Assembly: GCA_963920765.1 (NCBI GenBank)
Contig: OY987244.1
Location: 4,032,501 to 4,096,500 of the forward strand
Source: Ulota crispa
Lineage: Eukaryota > Streptophyta > Bryopsida > Orthotrichales > Orthotrichaceae
Direction of reading: 5' to 3'
DNA length: 64,000 nucleotides
Within the stretch, counting starts at the first letter, position 1, and each line of letters begins with the position of its first letter. Below, one piece after another: positions 1 to 12,599 of the stretch. A program made the position numbers and the translations under genes. The notes beneath the pieces were generated by a model. The model was not told the DNA's origin and did no database searches. It worked only from the letters and a program-made list of their open reading frames with translations.

Positions 1-38
1 TATTCCAAAATTTGGCACTGTGAATATTTAGGGGTTAA
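1..38. mobile_element. Right end of a TTAA/CCCCTAAAGG-type element
   Basis: ATTTAGGGGTTAA ends at 38 and matches the right terminus of the TTAA-bounded family; the body lies before the window. Confidence 0.5.
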
Positions 39-1205
39 TACTCCTTTTTACCCTTGATAGCCCAACAAAATTGGGATTTGACTTTGAGGTGGGACTTGCA
101 AAGACAAGACGTGGGATGTAAGTCTTAATGTGAACCGTCCCTTAAAAGAAAAGGACACCTTTAGCACTTCGTACCTTACATATCTCTTCGCTTCAGGCAC
201 AAATGTTTATCTGCCTGAGAGGGGCACCTCTGATTTGAAACCTACAAATGCTTATCTGCCTTGGAGGGGGCGGGGGGTCTCTGATTGAAAATGCCATGTC
301 AGGAGATATTTCAAATTCATCATTGGGAACAAGGACAGTGACAGCTATAGTGAAAAAAATCGTTCACCAAACACAGCTCATTTGGGTGTTGTACAGGTGG
401 TTTACTATTGTTGGCTCTGGACCCAAGAGGGAGAGGAGGGATTTGCATTGACAACACCTAAGGTCTAAGCACCCATACCCAATAACTCAAGCGATTCGGC
501 AACAAAATACAAAAAGTTTGGGGCAGCAAATTTTTTTTCCGTGTAGGAAAATAAGAAATATTGGGATTGCTGAATTTTCATAACTTTATTTGTAAAATTG
601 AATTTATTGCAAATTTTGGGAGTCAAAAAGTGCTTTGGACCCATTGCTAACCTTGAGACTCATGCAATTTCAACAATAGTCAAACTACTTTTTGCTCATT
701 ACTTCCTACTTCACTTTGGGACACATGGCATGATTGAAGTGGTCCAAACCGTGAAAAGGACAGAAGAACGCATTCCAAAACACCTATCTCTAGTGAAATT
801 GTAGCACCCCTTACAAGCTGGGTATGTGGCATTGTTGACAATGGATGCCTCCATCTTATCTTTCAATGTTGGAGTAAACTACACCTAATATGAACACTTT
901 TTAAAGTTTGGTGACCTAATTATGATACATCTAAGCACATTTATTTTTCTATGTAGTTTTTTGCCACAATTTTATCTCATTGACAACAGCTACTTTGACA
1001 TTGATAAATTTGTGTGAAAAAATGGATGAAATAGCCAAATCCCTCTAAAAAATACCAAATTTGTTGTTATTTGGATTCAACTTATTAACATTGATAGACA
1101 TTATGAATGACATTAATGATTCTATTCTTTTTTTTTTCTTTACATGCATGCGTTCTTGGGTTCATGTTGCTTGACTATTTAAAAACAAAACAAATTTTCT
1201 TGCAT
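39..1205. other. Gene-free AT-rich stretch
   Basis: No gene recognised. A segment near 960-1090 resembles parts of 9560-9690 and 11040-11130 (AAATGGATGAAATWGCCAAA), so it is probably old repeat debris. Confidence 0.5.
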
Positions 1206-1687
1206 TTGACCCCTAAATGCCCACTTGTCCCTTCAGGGGACAAATCAGATTTTGGGCAGCTCACTACAATTGGAAATTTTATATTTTTTCTTTGAAATTT
1301 TTACACATGATGTGGCCAAAGAATAGCTTTAAGGTCCAACAATTTTCTTAACTTTTGACTACATGGTTCAAAAGTTATTGGATGATATGTTGTTTTTTGA
1401 ACTATGGTCAACCTAGGCAACTCAAAAAACTTCTTTAAAAATGACGTTTTTTTTTATTTAAAAAAAAAATTGGTTCTTTAAACTTATATGTATGTGGGAA
1501 GCTTTGAATCATTTGATTTCAATTCATGAGATGAAAGTTATGAGAAGTTTTAGTTTGCGGGTATGTATGGTTTTGAGAGACTCCATACCCACCCACAAAC
1601 TAAAACTTCTCATACCTTTCATTTCATTAATCAAAATTGAACGGTTCAAAGCTTCCCATGTACATATAAGTTTAAAGAACCAATTCC

Positions 1688-1718
<31 letters not shown>

Positions 1719-1962
1719 AAGTCATTTCTAAAGAAGTTTTTTGAGCTGACCAAGCTGCCCAAAGTTTAAAAAAATAACACATCATGTAATAACTTTTGAA
1801 CCATGTAGTCAAAAGTTATGAAAATTGTTAAACCTTAAAGCTACTCCTTGGACACATCATGTGTGAAAATTTCAAAAAAAAAAGATGAAACATCCACTTG
1901 TAGTAAACTACCTAAAATCACTATGTTGCCAAGAAAATAGTGCTTGGGCCTTTAGGGGTTAC
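1206..1962. mobile_element. TTAA-family foldback element, 757 bp
   Basis: The left end TTGACCCCTAAATGCCC mirrors the right end GGGCCTTTAGGGGTTAC. The inside is an extended inverted repeat meeting near 1580, with mirrored AAACTTCTCAT and CCCACAAACTAAAACTTC segments, so the whole element can fold into one hairpin. The terminal TTAA is mutated on both sides. Confidence 0.8.
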
Positions 1963-2044
1963 AATCTTCTTTGTTGACTTTGGACTAGTATAAAGGCATC
2001 TTTGAATAGAGAGAAGTCATTGTGAGGAAGTTTGGATAGGTAAC

Positions 2045-2980
2045 TTAATCCCTAAAATAATTTTGTGTTTAGAGGTCCAAAATTGCTTCAAAATATTAGT
2101 CCCCAAAGCAAGGTCAAAATTTTCATTGAAACCTACTTTTTAACAGATCCAACCATAGGATCCTTTGGTTGACTTGCACAAGTACATTGTCCCAAAATTT
2201 CAGAATGAATTTCCCCACCAATTGCAAGATCAATGTGCCTAAACTTCAAAATGTAGGCTTTTCTAATCCTTCTAGAACATGAAGTTTTGTATTTCAAACT
2301 TTTTAGAGAAAAACACGTATGTTGTATTTCTTGTGCAATTTTGGCAATATGTTGGAAAATGGGTTGAAAGCATATATAAAAAAAATTAACCAATTTTTTT
2401 TGGATTCATTTGTACAAAAATTGTAAAGTGAAAGGTATTGACAAATGAAAGATATAACTAATATGCTAATAAGTTTTGGAAGAATTTGAAAATTCTTAAT
2501 TCCAATGGTGAGAATGCTCTAATAGACAATTAGTAACTTTCATCTTCATTTCCATTTGAAAACCTTCAAAATTGAGAGTAAAAGATAACTTTATATGTTT
2601 TTTCTACTCTCTTCCTACCTTCATTGCCCGCAAAATAAAACTCCTTTTAACGAGCTTTTAACTCTTACCTTACTTTTTGGAATTGAGATATTCAATTTCT
2701 TTTGAGTAGGTAAGTAGGTATCAATCTATAAAATATTATAAATAATAAATAAAAAATTAGAGTATATTTTTTGCTGCCCAGTTTGACATTGAAATTGAAA
2801 AACCCTTCTAACTTTTGCATTACTTATCAAAATGACATGAAATAAAGCTTCACATGTAGATTATGATGAGTAGCATCCATCCTGAAAATTTCATGAAAAA
2901 ACTCCAAATTATGAAGTCATTACATCCTGCCCAAGTTCTCATAAAGCCCAAAGTGGGCTCCTTGGTTCTCTAGGGGTTAA
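2045..2980. mobile_element. Diverged long-class TTAA-family element, 936 bp
   Basis: It runs from TTAATCCCTAAA to TCTAGGGGTTAA. Its length equals that of the other long copies, and the interior segment ATTGCCCGCAAAATAAAAC aligns with AACTGCCCGCAAACAAAAAC in them. It is the most diverged copy. Confidence 0.6.
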
Positions 2981-5094
2981 TTTAGAGCTTCTTGTAGAAT
3001 AGCTGCTAGTTTTAGATTTAAGAACGGAAACATATCAACGCGTCTTTTTTTTGTTTTTTGTTTGCCAAATTACAATTACAACTATTGACAGTCCATCAAA
3101 TAATAATTGGAAAGACTAGCTCATAGTGGTTCACATCTATTTATGTTTTTGCAAGTTTGGCTCCGTTTTGCAAGAAAAAAATGCCCTGGTACATATCATA
3201 TCTTGATTTTGGTTGAATTCTTAAAAAAAAATTGGCTTAAAAGTTTGAAATTGGGACTTTTAGCTTTACAATGTGTCTTGCATCTAATGTCCCAATTCTC
3301 TTATAAATGTTTGTTTGTGGGTTTTGTTTTCAAAAGTTCTTGCGCCAAGTAAGTGGAACTCCTTTCCAAGAATTGAATCTAGCAAAGAAAAAATAAAAAC
3401 CCTATATTTGCATTAAATATTCAAGTATTCTCAAAAAACAATTACTCCTTTAGAATGTAAGGAACATGGAGTCAATTACTCCTATAATTTTGGTACAATT
3501 GTGTTCTTGTGTTGTAATTATGTTTATGTCTTTCTAAATTAGGTTTTTTTTCCTTTTAGCAAACATAAAGATGTTTGAGCACACAAAATAAGGGACGGAC
3601 TAGGGAGACACCCCCAATTGTTAGGGAGACATCCCTAGAGCCCAACCTATTAAATTTGAGATTATTGTTATATTGAAATAAGAAATAAAATAAAATCAAT
3701 ATTTTAGCGCACATTTGCATATGCAAGCATATGCAAACATTGCAAACATATATAACAAATATGTCTCATTTGTGACATGGTCAAGAGTTAAAACTAGTCA
3801 TTCCTTTTGTTTGTAAGTTAAACTCTTGACCATGTCACAAATGATAATTTTGGAAGCACAACTGTGGACAATTGTGCCACAAAAATTCATTAGTGTATGG
3901 CTCCTTTCTAGTGTAGGCAAAGCAAATTTGCTTCCTTGCTGAGATGCAAGATGAGGTGCCATTGGTGTTTAATCCCAAAACAACCTTGAAATTTCTTGAG
4001 CTTCTAGGGAATTTTCTCTAATTTGAACAAATAGTCAGTATTTTAATAAGTTGTATCAATCCTTTTTGAATTGTAATAGTATAATATCAAACTAGACATG
4101 TTAGAAATCACATTAGAAAAGAAAACACAACAATATGTCTTATGGATTGAAAGATTATAATGTTTGATCATGAGGGAGTTAAAATTGTGAAAGTGATTTG
4201 AAGTCTTTCAATCTTCTTTCACATGTCAAATTGAAAAGGTTGGTCACCAAAAAAATATGAGGTTAAAGGGCCAAACATGTGTAAACCCAATCAATTTATG
4301 ACTTCTCAAAATCTACTCTGCTTTTTTTTCTGAATGAATTTCTAATATGATTTTTTCTCAAAGACCTAGTGTACTTGAGGGTCATTCCCAAGAGCCCTCA
4401 ACACTACATAATGTCAAGATTACAATGGACACCCGTGCACAGAATCTTGAATTGAAAAATCATAATCAATCATTATTAAAATCGGATTGTTGAAGCTAAA
4501 ACTAAACTTCAAAAAGATTTTTTCAAAAATGTAAAATACTAAAAAAAACTAATTTTGTATGGTTTTATTTAGCTTCAAAAATTGGTCAAGGACACATTCT
4601 GTCCTCAAGATCATTTTGGGGTGAAGCCATAGATATCCTTTATGACCAAGTCCAAAATACTACTTTGCAAATAGTAAAAGGGAAGACACTAAGAGGAGGT
4701 TTACACTATGTTCCAGTTTCCATCTCTACAAGTTCCAACTCAACATGAGATCCCAGTGTGTTGAAAGTTGGATTTAGCAAAACAGCTTACACAAACCTTG
4801 AGAGAAATCTCACCTTATTTGGAGCCAACACTTCCAAAAAGTACTATCATGTGTGCAAAGTGCAATAATTGGAACAAGGGACTTGGAACAAAATGTAAAG
4901 CGTCAAATCTCAACTTTTGACATTACACCAATTGGATTCTTAGAATTTGGTGGGACATGGGCCATGGGACATAGTGTGAATTGCCCCTTACATGAGACCA
5001 ATTCACCAATGCATGGGCTTTATTTTCTTCCTTCTTTGTCAATCTTCTTCCTCTTTTGCTGTCTTCTCTATTTTTGTTATCTTCCTTTTGCGTA
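2981..5094. other. Gene-free AT-rich stretch with one small hairpin
   Basis: No gene recognised. The only clear structure is an inverted repeat at about 3767-3844 with 23-bp near-perfect arms (CATTTGTGACATGGTCAAG and its complement) around a loop of about 30 bp. Confidence 0.6.
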
Positions 5095-5394
5095 CACTGA
5101 ATATTTTGTTTGGATGGCTTTACACTAATTTCTTGACATCTTACACTATTTATATACTTTCTCATACTACAATAAATTTCATTAATAAAATTTGCAATAC
5201 ACAATTTTTAAAGTTTTAAAGGGCCTAGCAATAGCAAAGATGTGGAAAAACAATTTAGCAGCTTTCTAAGTTGTAAACCATTTGAAATCCTAATGTTTTC
5301 AAAGTTGCATGTGCTTCCAAGTGGCTAAGCAATGAGTCATGGAGTGACTTTCTACAGTGAGGCAATTTCAACAACCTAAATGCAATATTTAGTG
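5095..5394 (-). mobile_element. CACTRAATA-family miniature element, 300 bp
   Basis: TA-flanked (5093-5094, 5395-5396). Ends are CACTGAATA and TATTTAGTG. It contains CACTAATTTCTTGACAT near the left and CAACCTAAATGCAATATTTAG at the right, the reverse of the copy at 5968-6269. Confidence 0.8.
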
Positions 5395-5551
5395 TAGTCA
5401 TCTTCCCTTTTTGTCGTCTATTTCCTTATTTTGCTTTCTTCTTCCTAATTTTATTGTCTTATCTTTCTTTCTTGCCTTTGTTGCTTTGTCTTCTTGTGAT
5501 TTTTGCTTTTTCAAGAAATATTTTGTGTTTTACCACTCGGCATCCACCCTA

Positions 5552-5938
5552 GCGCATCTCTAGTAGGGGCTTCCCTACCCCTTTCCCCATTTGGATGAAG
5601 GGGGAGCAAATATGGGGATAGGGAAGGGCAAGCCCCACTAGTTCTTTGCCATGAGGGAGCATTTTCCTCCATAGTTATTGAAATGGATGGGAGAGGTGGG
5701 CCAAGAGAGGAACTAGGAATGAAAGGTGGTACCAAATTACATTTTTTTGGGAAAAGTGAGGATTCAATTTACCACATTTGAGCTCCTTATATGACTTCTT
5801 GTATAAAGAATTTGGGCTCCATCTCATTTGAATTCTCTAAAGATTTGAGGATAGAGGCTCCTTGTGAAGGAGGGTTCTTCCTTATCTGGATGAATTACAT
5901 CTAGATACAAATAGGGAAGCCTCTTGATGGAGATGCTC
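5552..5938. mobile_element. Tourist-like element with GAGCATCTCCA-type ends
   Basis: The left end GCGCATCTCTAGTAGGGGC pairs with the right end CTTGATGGAGATGCTC; inside, CCCTACCCCTTTCCCC is mirrored. Flanks CTA/TTA nearly match as a 3-bp duplication. Related to 12600-13405 and 29200-29738. Confidence 0.65.
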
Positions 5939-5967
5939 TTAGACCAACGCTTGCATTTTGGACATTG

Positions 5968-6269
5968 CACTAAATATTGCATTTAGGTTGCCTTGACAAT
6001 TAGGTTGCCTTACCCTAGTAAGTTCCCTCATGACTCATCATTTTGTCACTTGGAGGCACATGTAACTCTCTAAATACTTGGATTTCACATTGTTTGTGAC
6101 TTGGAAACCATTAGTTAGTTTTTTTACAATGTCATTGTTCTTAATAAGCCTTTTAAAAACTGTTTGTTGCACTAATGATTGATTGAAATCATTGTAGCAA
6201 CAGTAAATATTTATATGGTGTGAAATGTCAAGAAATTAGTGTGAGGCAACCTAAATGCAATATTCAGTG
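5968..6269 (+). mobile_element. CACTRAATA-family miniature element, 302 bp
   Basis: Ends CACTAAATATTGCATTTAGG and GCAATATTCAGTG with the family core (ATGACTCAT, CACTTGGAGGCACATG, AAATGTCAAGAAATTAGTG). Confidence 0.85.
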
Positions 6270-6736
6270 TAGGTACTAGGTAGTCTCATCTATAACTCTT
6301 TCAAACACAAAACCCCACGTGCTTGTGCTCGAACTAGTTGAATTTCAGCGACTTCCTAATCAGGGTCTAGGAAATATTTCAAAAATTATGGCTGAAAGCC
6401 GGTTATTGAAGAGTATGTTTGGCTGAACATTGTTTGAGATCAATTTTGCCTTTTTGCACTTAGGGAAAGCGGCCAATTTCCTTTGGTATTGAATTTTGAG
6501 CGGCTAATATTCCTTTCATCTTATATATGGACTGGATGATTTTTCTTTCATGTGGGATATGAATTAGCTAAATTTCCTTCTATATTTAACTTAAATAAGT
6601 CAAAACCCTCAAAAAAATTTCAAAAATAACAAAGACATACACATATAAAAAATCAAAAAACAATGTAATGTCTATAGCAAAAGGTGAACTTAGAAACTCC
6701 TCACCAGTTGAGGACTAGATACTTAGTGTTACTAAT
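6270..6736. other. Gene-free stretch
   Basis: No gene, RNA or repeat structure recognised. Confidence 0.5.
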
Positions 6737-7616
6737 GTACAGTGGGGTAGAATAAGTTTTAGTCCACCCCATTCTACCATTCAAAGGACTTAGCATTTTA
6801 TAGAATAGAACTGGATTTTTTTGTATCTTGTATCACTCATATTTAATTCTTACTCAATCCTAATCAAGCATACCAAATTTGAGTTCCAAAAAACCAAAAT
6901 CCTATTTTTGGTGAACTATTTTAGAGAAAATTCATGGTTTTATATGATAATTGATTAAAAAACATTGGTGATGAATTTTTGAGATTTGATTGCATGGGTA
7001 TGTAGGAAACATCCATATGCACTTCTCTCCTTTCAACAAGCATCTTAAAAAAGTTTCAAATTTCTTTCTACAGAGATCTTTATGTTGGAGTGATCATAAC
7101 CAAATTTAGTAAAATATATTTATTTGTTTTTTTAATTAGCTTTTGGCAAAATAATCATATCATCCTACTCAAAGTTACAAACTTTATCATAATGTATGAG
7201 TCAATTAGCAAAATCTAATTATCATGAAGAAATACCTATTTTACTAAATTTGGTCATGATCACTCCAACATTAAAATCTCTGTAGAAGGAAATTTGAAAC
7301 TTTTTTAAGATGCTTGTTGAAAGGAGAGAAGTGCATATGGATGTTTCCTACATACCCATGCAATCAAATCTCAAAAATTCATCACCAATGTTTTTTAATC
7401 AATTATCATATAAAACCATGAATTTTCTCTAAAATAGTTCACCAAAAATAGGATTTTGGTTTTTTGGAACTCAAATTTGGTATGCTTGATTAGGATTGAG
7501 TAAGAATTAAATATGAGTGATACAAGATACAAAAAAATCCAGTTCTATTCTATAAAATGCTAAGTCCTTTGAATGGTAGAATGGGGTGGACTAAAACTTA
7601 TTCTACCCCACTGTAC
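6737..7616. mobile_element. 880-bp almost perfect palindromic element
   Basis: The arms (about 6737-7118 and 7232-7616) are reverse complements with only a handful of mismatches in about 380 bp. A spacer of about 114 bp lies between. Outer edges read TA then CAGTGGGGTAG and its mirror CTACCCCACTG then TA, consistent with a TA target duplication and CAGT-type termini like Tc1/mariner elements. No second copy was noticed in the window and there is no coding capacity. The near identity of the arms implies recent origin. Confidence 0.9.
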
Positions 7617-8206
7617 AAAGCTCACATTTGCACTTTAAAGAAATCCTACTTGCCAAAAGAGAGAGATAGAGAGATTACTTGGTGGCACTTATGTGCAAAT
7701 GGTATCATGAACATGCTAAAATGGAATCATCTAGTGGTTTAAAGGCAGGAATAGGTCAAGAGCCTTTGCAACTCTAGGCTCAAGTGGTTGGCCTTGAAGT
7801 CTTGAACTTATACTACCATGGTGATTGGCTATCCTTGACTCTGTCAGCTGAAATTTGAACATATCCTTTGGAGATCCTCTAGTATCCGATTTTTTATATT
7901 TTCTTCCTGTCAATTTCCTACACATCTTGAAAAAAGCGGTTAATTTTCCTTCATGTTTTTTTATTACTCGGTTAGTTTCCGTATTATTTTCACTGCCTCC
8001 GGTTTTACAATTTAATGACTTGAAGTTGAACCGGCCAAATCTCAATCTTAGTCGGCCAATTGTACACTAGGGGTTGGTTCTTCCCGGACCTTGTTTCTAA
8101 TCACTCTCACGTAATTTCTCTTAGATGTTTAAAATCACTTAATTCAACAAGAGGCATATATCTTTAGTCCATGTCGGATTTGTCTCACACTCTTGCGGTC
8201 TTGCCT
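7617..8206. other. Gene-free stretch
   Basis: No gene recognised. Frames on both strands near 7731-8070 are overlapping and have no familiar motif. Confidence 0.5.
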
Positions 8207-8246
8207 TTAACCCCTAAAGGCCCAGGCCATTTTTTCTGTGAAAAAT

Positions 8247-8327
<81 letters not shown>

Positions 8328-9157
8328 GTGTAGGATCTTGCTCTAGATAGCATGAGGTAGTTGGGAAAAAACTGAGCTTATTCCAAATGACAAGGACTGA
8401 GATTTTTACAAATGAAGTGAAGAAAATAGTTTTTTTTCATATTGTTCAAAAATTTCACATGCCGTTGACCACTCCAATATCAAAAAATTTGCTCCACTCA
8501 AAGTTGAGGTTTTTTTTTTCCCCATGTAGAAGATCAAGTTAGGTATGTGTGGGAGAATTTTCAAATCTATTGAAACCATACAACACATGGGAAGAATTAG
8601 TAAGTAAAATGAAGTAGAGAATGGGTCAAAACACTAATTGTTACAAATTTAATTATTGAAATGAAAAATGCAAATCCCAACGGTTATAATGTTTGTAATA
8701 AACAATCTCTTCCTTTGGTTTAGTTTTTTTTTCCAAAATATTGAAAATTGAGTAAAGTAAAGGACTCCAAAGTTTAATTTAGAGTAGAGAATCCATAATT
8801 GCCCGCAAACAAAAACTCCTTATAACTTTTATGTCATTGATTGAAATTGAATGATTAAAAGCTTCTCATGTATGAAACAATCTAAAGAACCAGTTTCAAA
8901 ATTTTATTTTAAAAATATGTAATTTTTAAAGAAGTTTTTGGGCTGCCTAGATGGGCAGCCCCACCCAAACTTTCAGAAATACATGCATAACTTTTTCAAT
9001 AAATGTCAGAATGAATAATTTTTTTAATGCCCACATAGATTTTTGAATTCCCCATCTCCCATAAAAGTTTCATAAAATTACATAAAGTGATTTACTCATA
9101 GGTACATGACCAAAACCCAAACAGTCCTCAAAGGGACAACGGGCCTTTAGGGATTAA
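8207..9157 (+). mobile_element. Long-class TTAA-family element with TA expansion
   Basis: TTAACCCCTAAAGGCCC to GGGCCTTTAGGGATTAA. The interior matches the other long copies (AGGTATGTGTGGGAGAATTT, CCCAACGGTTATAATGTT, TACATGACCAAAACCC). A (TA) run at 8249-8323 enlarges the left part. Confidence 0.85.
8249..8323. repeat. (TA)n microsatellite, about 37 units
   Basis: Uninterrupted TA dinucleotides over 75 bp, expanded inside the transposon; absent from sister copies. Confidence 0.98.
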
Positions 9158-9480
9158 CGACGCTGCACGCTGCAAATGACGCTGTGTTTTTAGTGAAATC
9201 TCTCTTCCTTTTTTTGTGAAGATTCTTGTCATTCTTGCAGCGGGGAGAACCGGAGAAAATTTGAGCAGACTCGGATTTGCATCGTTTATGGCTGCTTCAC
9301 TAAGTTTATCCTCAAACATGCCATTTTTGTCAAGACCAGAAAGGATTGACTAAGCTTCCAGTGTTTCCGCAACCCTTGACCTTTATTGCGCCTCCTTTGA
9401 AAAAGTATTTTGTTGCCGGGGAAGCGGGGCGCTGCTCGGTCTACTCAAGGCAGGGTTTATTTTTTGTATTTTCGCAGGTA
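9158..9480. other. Gene-free, slightly GC-richer stretch
   Basis: Higher GC than the surroundings (GACGCTGCACGCTGC, GCCGGGGAAGCGGGGCGC). No open frame with recognisable product; it could be an old gene or transposon remnant. Confidence 0.35.
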
Positions 9481-10198
9481 AGGTAGAGCCGCCCATTCCC
9501 AATCGGGGTTCTATTCCCAACCATTAGGGTGTGCTCAGCTTTTAAAAAGTTGGTGAATTTTCGTCAAAATTTTATCTCAATTATGAACTGGCTCCCATAA
9601 CATTGCAAAAATTGGGTAGAGAAATGGATGAAATTGCCAAACCCCTCCTCATGCTTACACCAGATTTGCCAAAATTTGGATGAAATGGACTAATAATAGT
9701 AGAATTTAAAGATGACTATGTACACTTTGTTGAAAATATTTGTTTCTATCCAAAATTTCCTTAACTGCTTGCAATGGTGGGTGCCACTCGCGCAACCAAC
9801 AGAAAAACCAATTTTAAAGGCCGGTCGTCTGCTGCTTCCAACCATTAGGGTGTGATGTTTCTAACCAGCTTATTTCCAAGCCCTGGAATGGGTATTTTTC
9901 CCATTTTAAGATTAAGACAAACGAGGTCATGACATGTGTCTCAAAAGAAAGTAGGAGGTAGTGAGCAAGAAAGTGTTCTGGTTATGATCGAGATTAGGAG
10001 AGTCTAGTGATTGTGTATGGGTTCAAAACACTTTATGTGCTTCAAAATGTGTATATAATTTGGTTTTGCGTAAAAAAGTCTGAAAAACTTGAGTTGCAAT
10101 ATTTCGTATGAAGCCACCAAAGTAAATTTGTGCGACATTGTTGCTCTAATGTGCTATCCTGCAAAAGCTTAAGTGATTGGGAATGGGTGGTTCTACCT
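9481..10198. mobile_element. AGGTA-family element, 718 bp
   Basis: TA on both sides; ends AGGTAGAGCCGCCCATTCCC and GGGAATGGGTGGTTCTACCT are inverted. The second and later copies of the inner motif (TTCCCAACCATTAGGGTGTG) also repeat inside. Confidence 0.85.
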
Positions 10199-10283
10199 TA
10201 GAGCAACACGCACTCTCAAATGCGAGCAAGTAAGGAAAATTTGGACAGAGTTGGAAAGAATTACTGGAGTATGCACATTTGGG

Positions 10284-11012
10284 TGATTACAAGAAACACT
10301 TGTACTATTTTTTGTCCCCTTAGTCTTTGGCGGGTGGTTTTTGGGCTATAACTTTTGTGTCATAAACTTTTTCTTACTAAAATTTGAAATGCAAGTACAT
10401 GTAATAGTCACAAAAATATTTAATGCTTTTTGAATATTTACAAAATTAGTTTGCTATTTTTAAATAGCCCCTGATTACGTGTCCACTTTGGCCATTTTAG
10501 GAGTTAGTACTATTTTTGACCCTAAAATGTAAATCTGAAGGCCAAAATTCACAAACAATTTTTGTTCTAAAGTTACACAATCCCAAAAAAGATTTTTCAA
10601 GAATAGTAAAATATCCACCTTCTACGTGTGCTCAAAGTGCACTACTTTTGCGCAAGTGCACAAAACACAATTTATTTTTCCCCAAAAGTTAATTTGATGA
10701 AAAAGGAGCACCTTCAAATTAGGAAAAATGGCCAATTTTTAGTTTATTTTTTAGAATTGTTTTACTATTTTCTAAAAAGCAAAAAACAAAATGTCCTTTT
10801 TCTTGGTGTTTTTGGTCTCTCTATTTTTGTGCATAGCTTTTGGAATTTTTTTTCTAGATTTGAATTTTCACAAATGTGCTACTTTAAGTGCTTTACAAAT
10901 TATCCATATTTTATTTATTAAAAAAAAGTATGTTCCAAAAGCTCATAGTACTACTAGTACTAAGGTTTTTTAAGGCTGTTTAAGACAAACCTGGCAAGTG
11001 TTTCTTGCTATG
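10284..11012. mobile_element. CAAGAAACA-ended element, about 730 bp
   Basis: The left ACAAGAAACACTTGTACTA mirrors the right CAAGTGTTTCTTGCTATG. The inner GTCCCCTTAG...GTGG and TTTTTGTGCATAGCTTTTGG segments match a second copy at 44386-45119. Confidence 0.7.
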
Positions 11013-11645
11013 ACCTATTCATCCATGAAATCTATTAAAATTAGTAACTTGCATCCAAATTTTGGCAAACTTGGTCCTAACTAGGAGAGGAATTTGGCAA
11101 CTTCATCCATTTTTCCCCTAAATTTTTCTAGTGTTATGATCGCCACTCTAGTTTTGAGGTAAGATGTAGGCAATTTTTTGCCAACACCATTTTCCTTAAT
11201 TCAAGGTTGGGCCACAAAGGCTAGTACCTGCTTTCCAAATCGGCAGTTTGTAAAAAACAAATGGCAGATTTTACACGTTTGTGAAATAGCAACTTTTTGG
11301 ACTTTCTAGGTCCCACTTTTTTGGTCTATTCAAAACTGCTAGTTTTTAGAGTTCACAAAGTGGCGTTGCAAACCTCTTGCCCTAGAATAGTAGAGAGGTT
11401 ATCTTTAGGTGAACAAAAGATGAAAACTTGAAAAAGTGATTGTCTCCCAATTTTCCAAAAATATAAGTTATTTCTTCATCCATTTCAAACCGTTGGTTTT
11501 GGGCCTGCGTGGCCCTGGCATCAATTGGCATGTTTTGTGGTAAGATTTTCAATAACCCTAATATTAGGAGAAAAACCGGTTTGAATGTTTTAAAAGAGTA
11601 GAAGAATGTTGTGATTATGTTCTTTTAGATTCAGTAGGTTAATTA
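11013..11645. other. Gene-free stretch
   Basis: No gene recognised; AAATTTTGGCAAACTTGG and nearby match the inside of 9481-10198 in reverse, so part is transposon debris. Confidence 0.45.
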
Positions 11646-11943
11646 CATCAAAGAGTGCATTTAGGTTGCCTTACCTTGGCAAAGTTACCTTATGACTCAC
11701 CCTTGGCTACCTGGAGGGGCATGCAACTCTGTTTATGCTACAATAGCTCCTAATTTTGTCTAAGTTCTAGCTGTTCTAGCGTCCCTGCTCCTTGACGCTT
11801 GTTGCTAAACCCAACCTCTACTTGCTTCCTCCATTATTTATCACAATAATTATTGACAAAAGTTACTATAATCTTGATGAATATTAAAATAGTGGTGAAG
11901 TGCCAAGAATTAGTATAAGGCAACCTAAATGCACTATTTGGTG
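11646..11943 (+). mobile_element. CACTRAATA-family miniature element, 298 bp (first of a pair)
   Basis: TA-flanked. Left end CATCAAAGAGTGCATTTAGG, right end CACTATTTGGTG. Its right TA (11944-11945) is also the left TA of the next element. Confidence 0.85.
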
Positions 11944-11945
11944 TA

Positions 11946-12247
11946 CACCAAATAGTGCATTTAGGTTGTTTTAACAATTAGGTTGCCTTACCATGGGAAG
12001 TTACCTCATGATTCATGGCTTGACCACTTGGAGGCTTATGTAACTTTTTAAATATTAGGATTTCACATGGTTTATGACATGAACACAGTCAATTTGTTTT
12101 GATGGAACTTTGTTGTTATTGTCAAGACCTTTAAAAATTGCTTGTCATAATAATTATTGCTGAAATTTACTTTAGCAACAGTAAATATTTAAATGGTGTG
12201 AAATGTCAAGAAATTCGTATGGGTCAACCTAAATCCACTATTTGGCG
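11946..12247 (+). mobile_element. CACTRAATA-family miniature element, 302 bp (second of a pair)
   Basis: Starts CACCAAATAGTGCATTTAGG immediately after the shared TA and ends CACTATTTGGCG, TA. Same orientation as its neighbour. Confidence 0.85.
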
Positions 12248-12599
12248 TAGGATTGTCTTGGATAGGGTTTGGTTTTTGTTTTCGTTTGGTAGTAATTGAT
12301 GATTGGTATATTCCACTGCATAAAGTGGATGCAGCACTGTTGTTGCAAGACTTGGGCGACTGCGCTGTGATCTGCAACGGATTCTTGAATCCTGAAATGT
12401 GACTAAATTATGAACTGTTTCGCTTGATTGCTGTATTTTTTTTTCTTTCGCTTTTTTGGAACCTGAGGATTTTGTTCCGAAGTAGGATTCGTTGCTGTCT
12501 TTTTTGTTGTTTGTCAGAGATTAGGGTTTTGTCGTTTGAATGTGTCCTCATCGCCATTCTTTAGACCGGTGGATACTAGGCCATGAATACTGGTGCTAA
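12248..12599. other. Gene-free stretch
   Basis: No gene recognised; moderately higher GC with poly-T runs. Confidence 0.4.
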
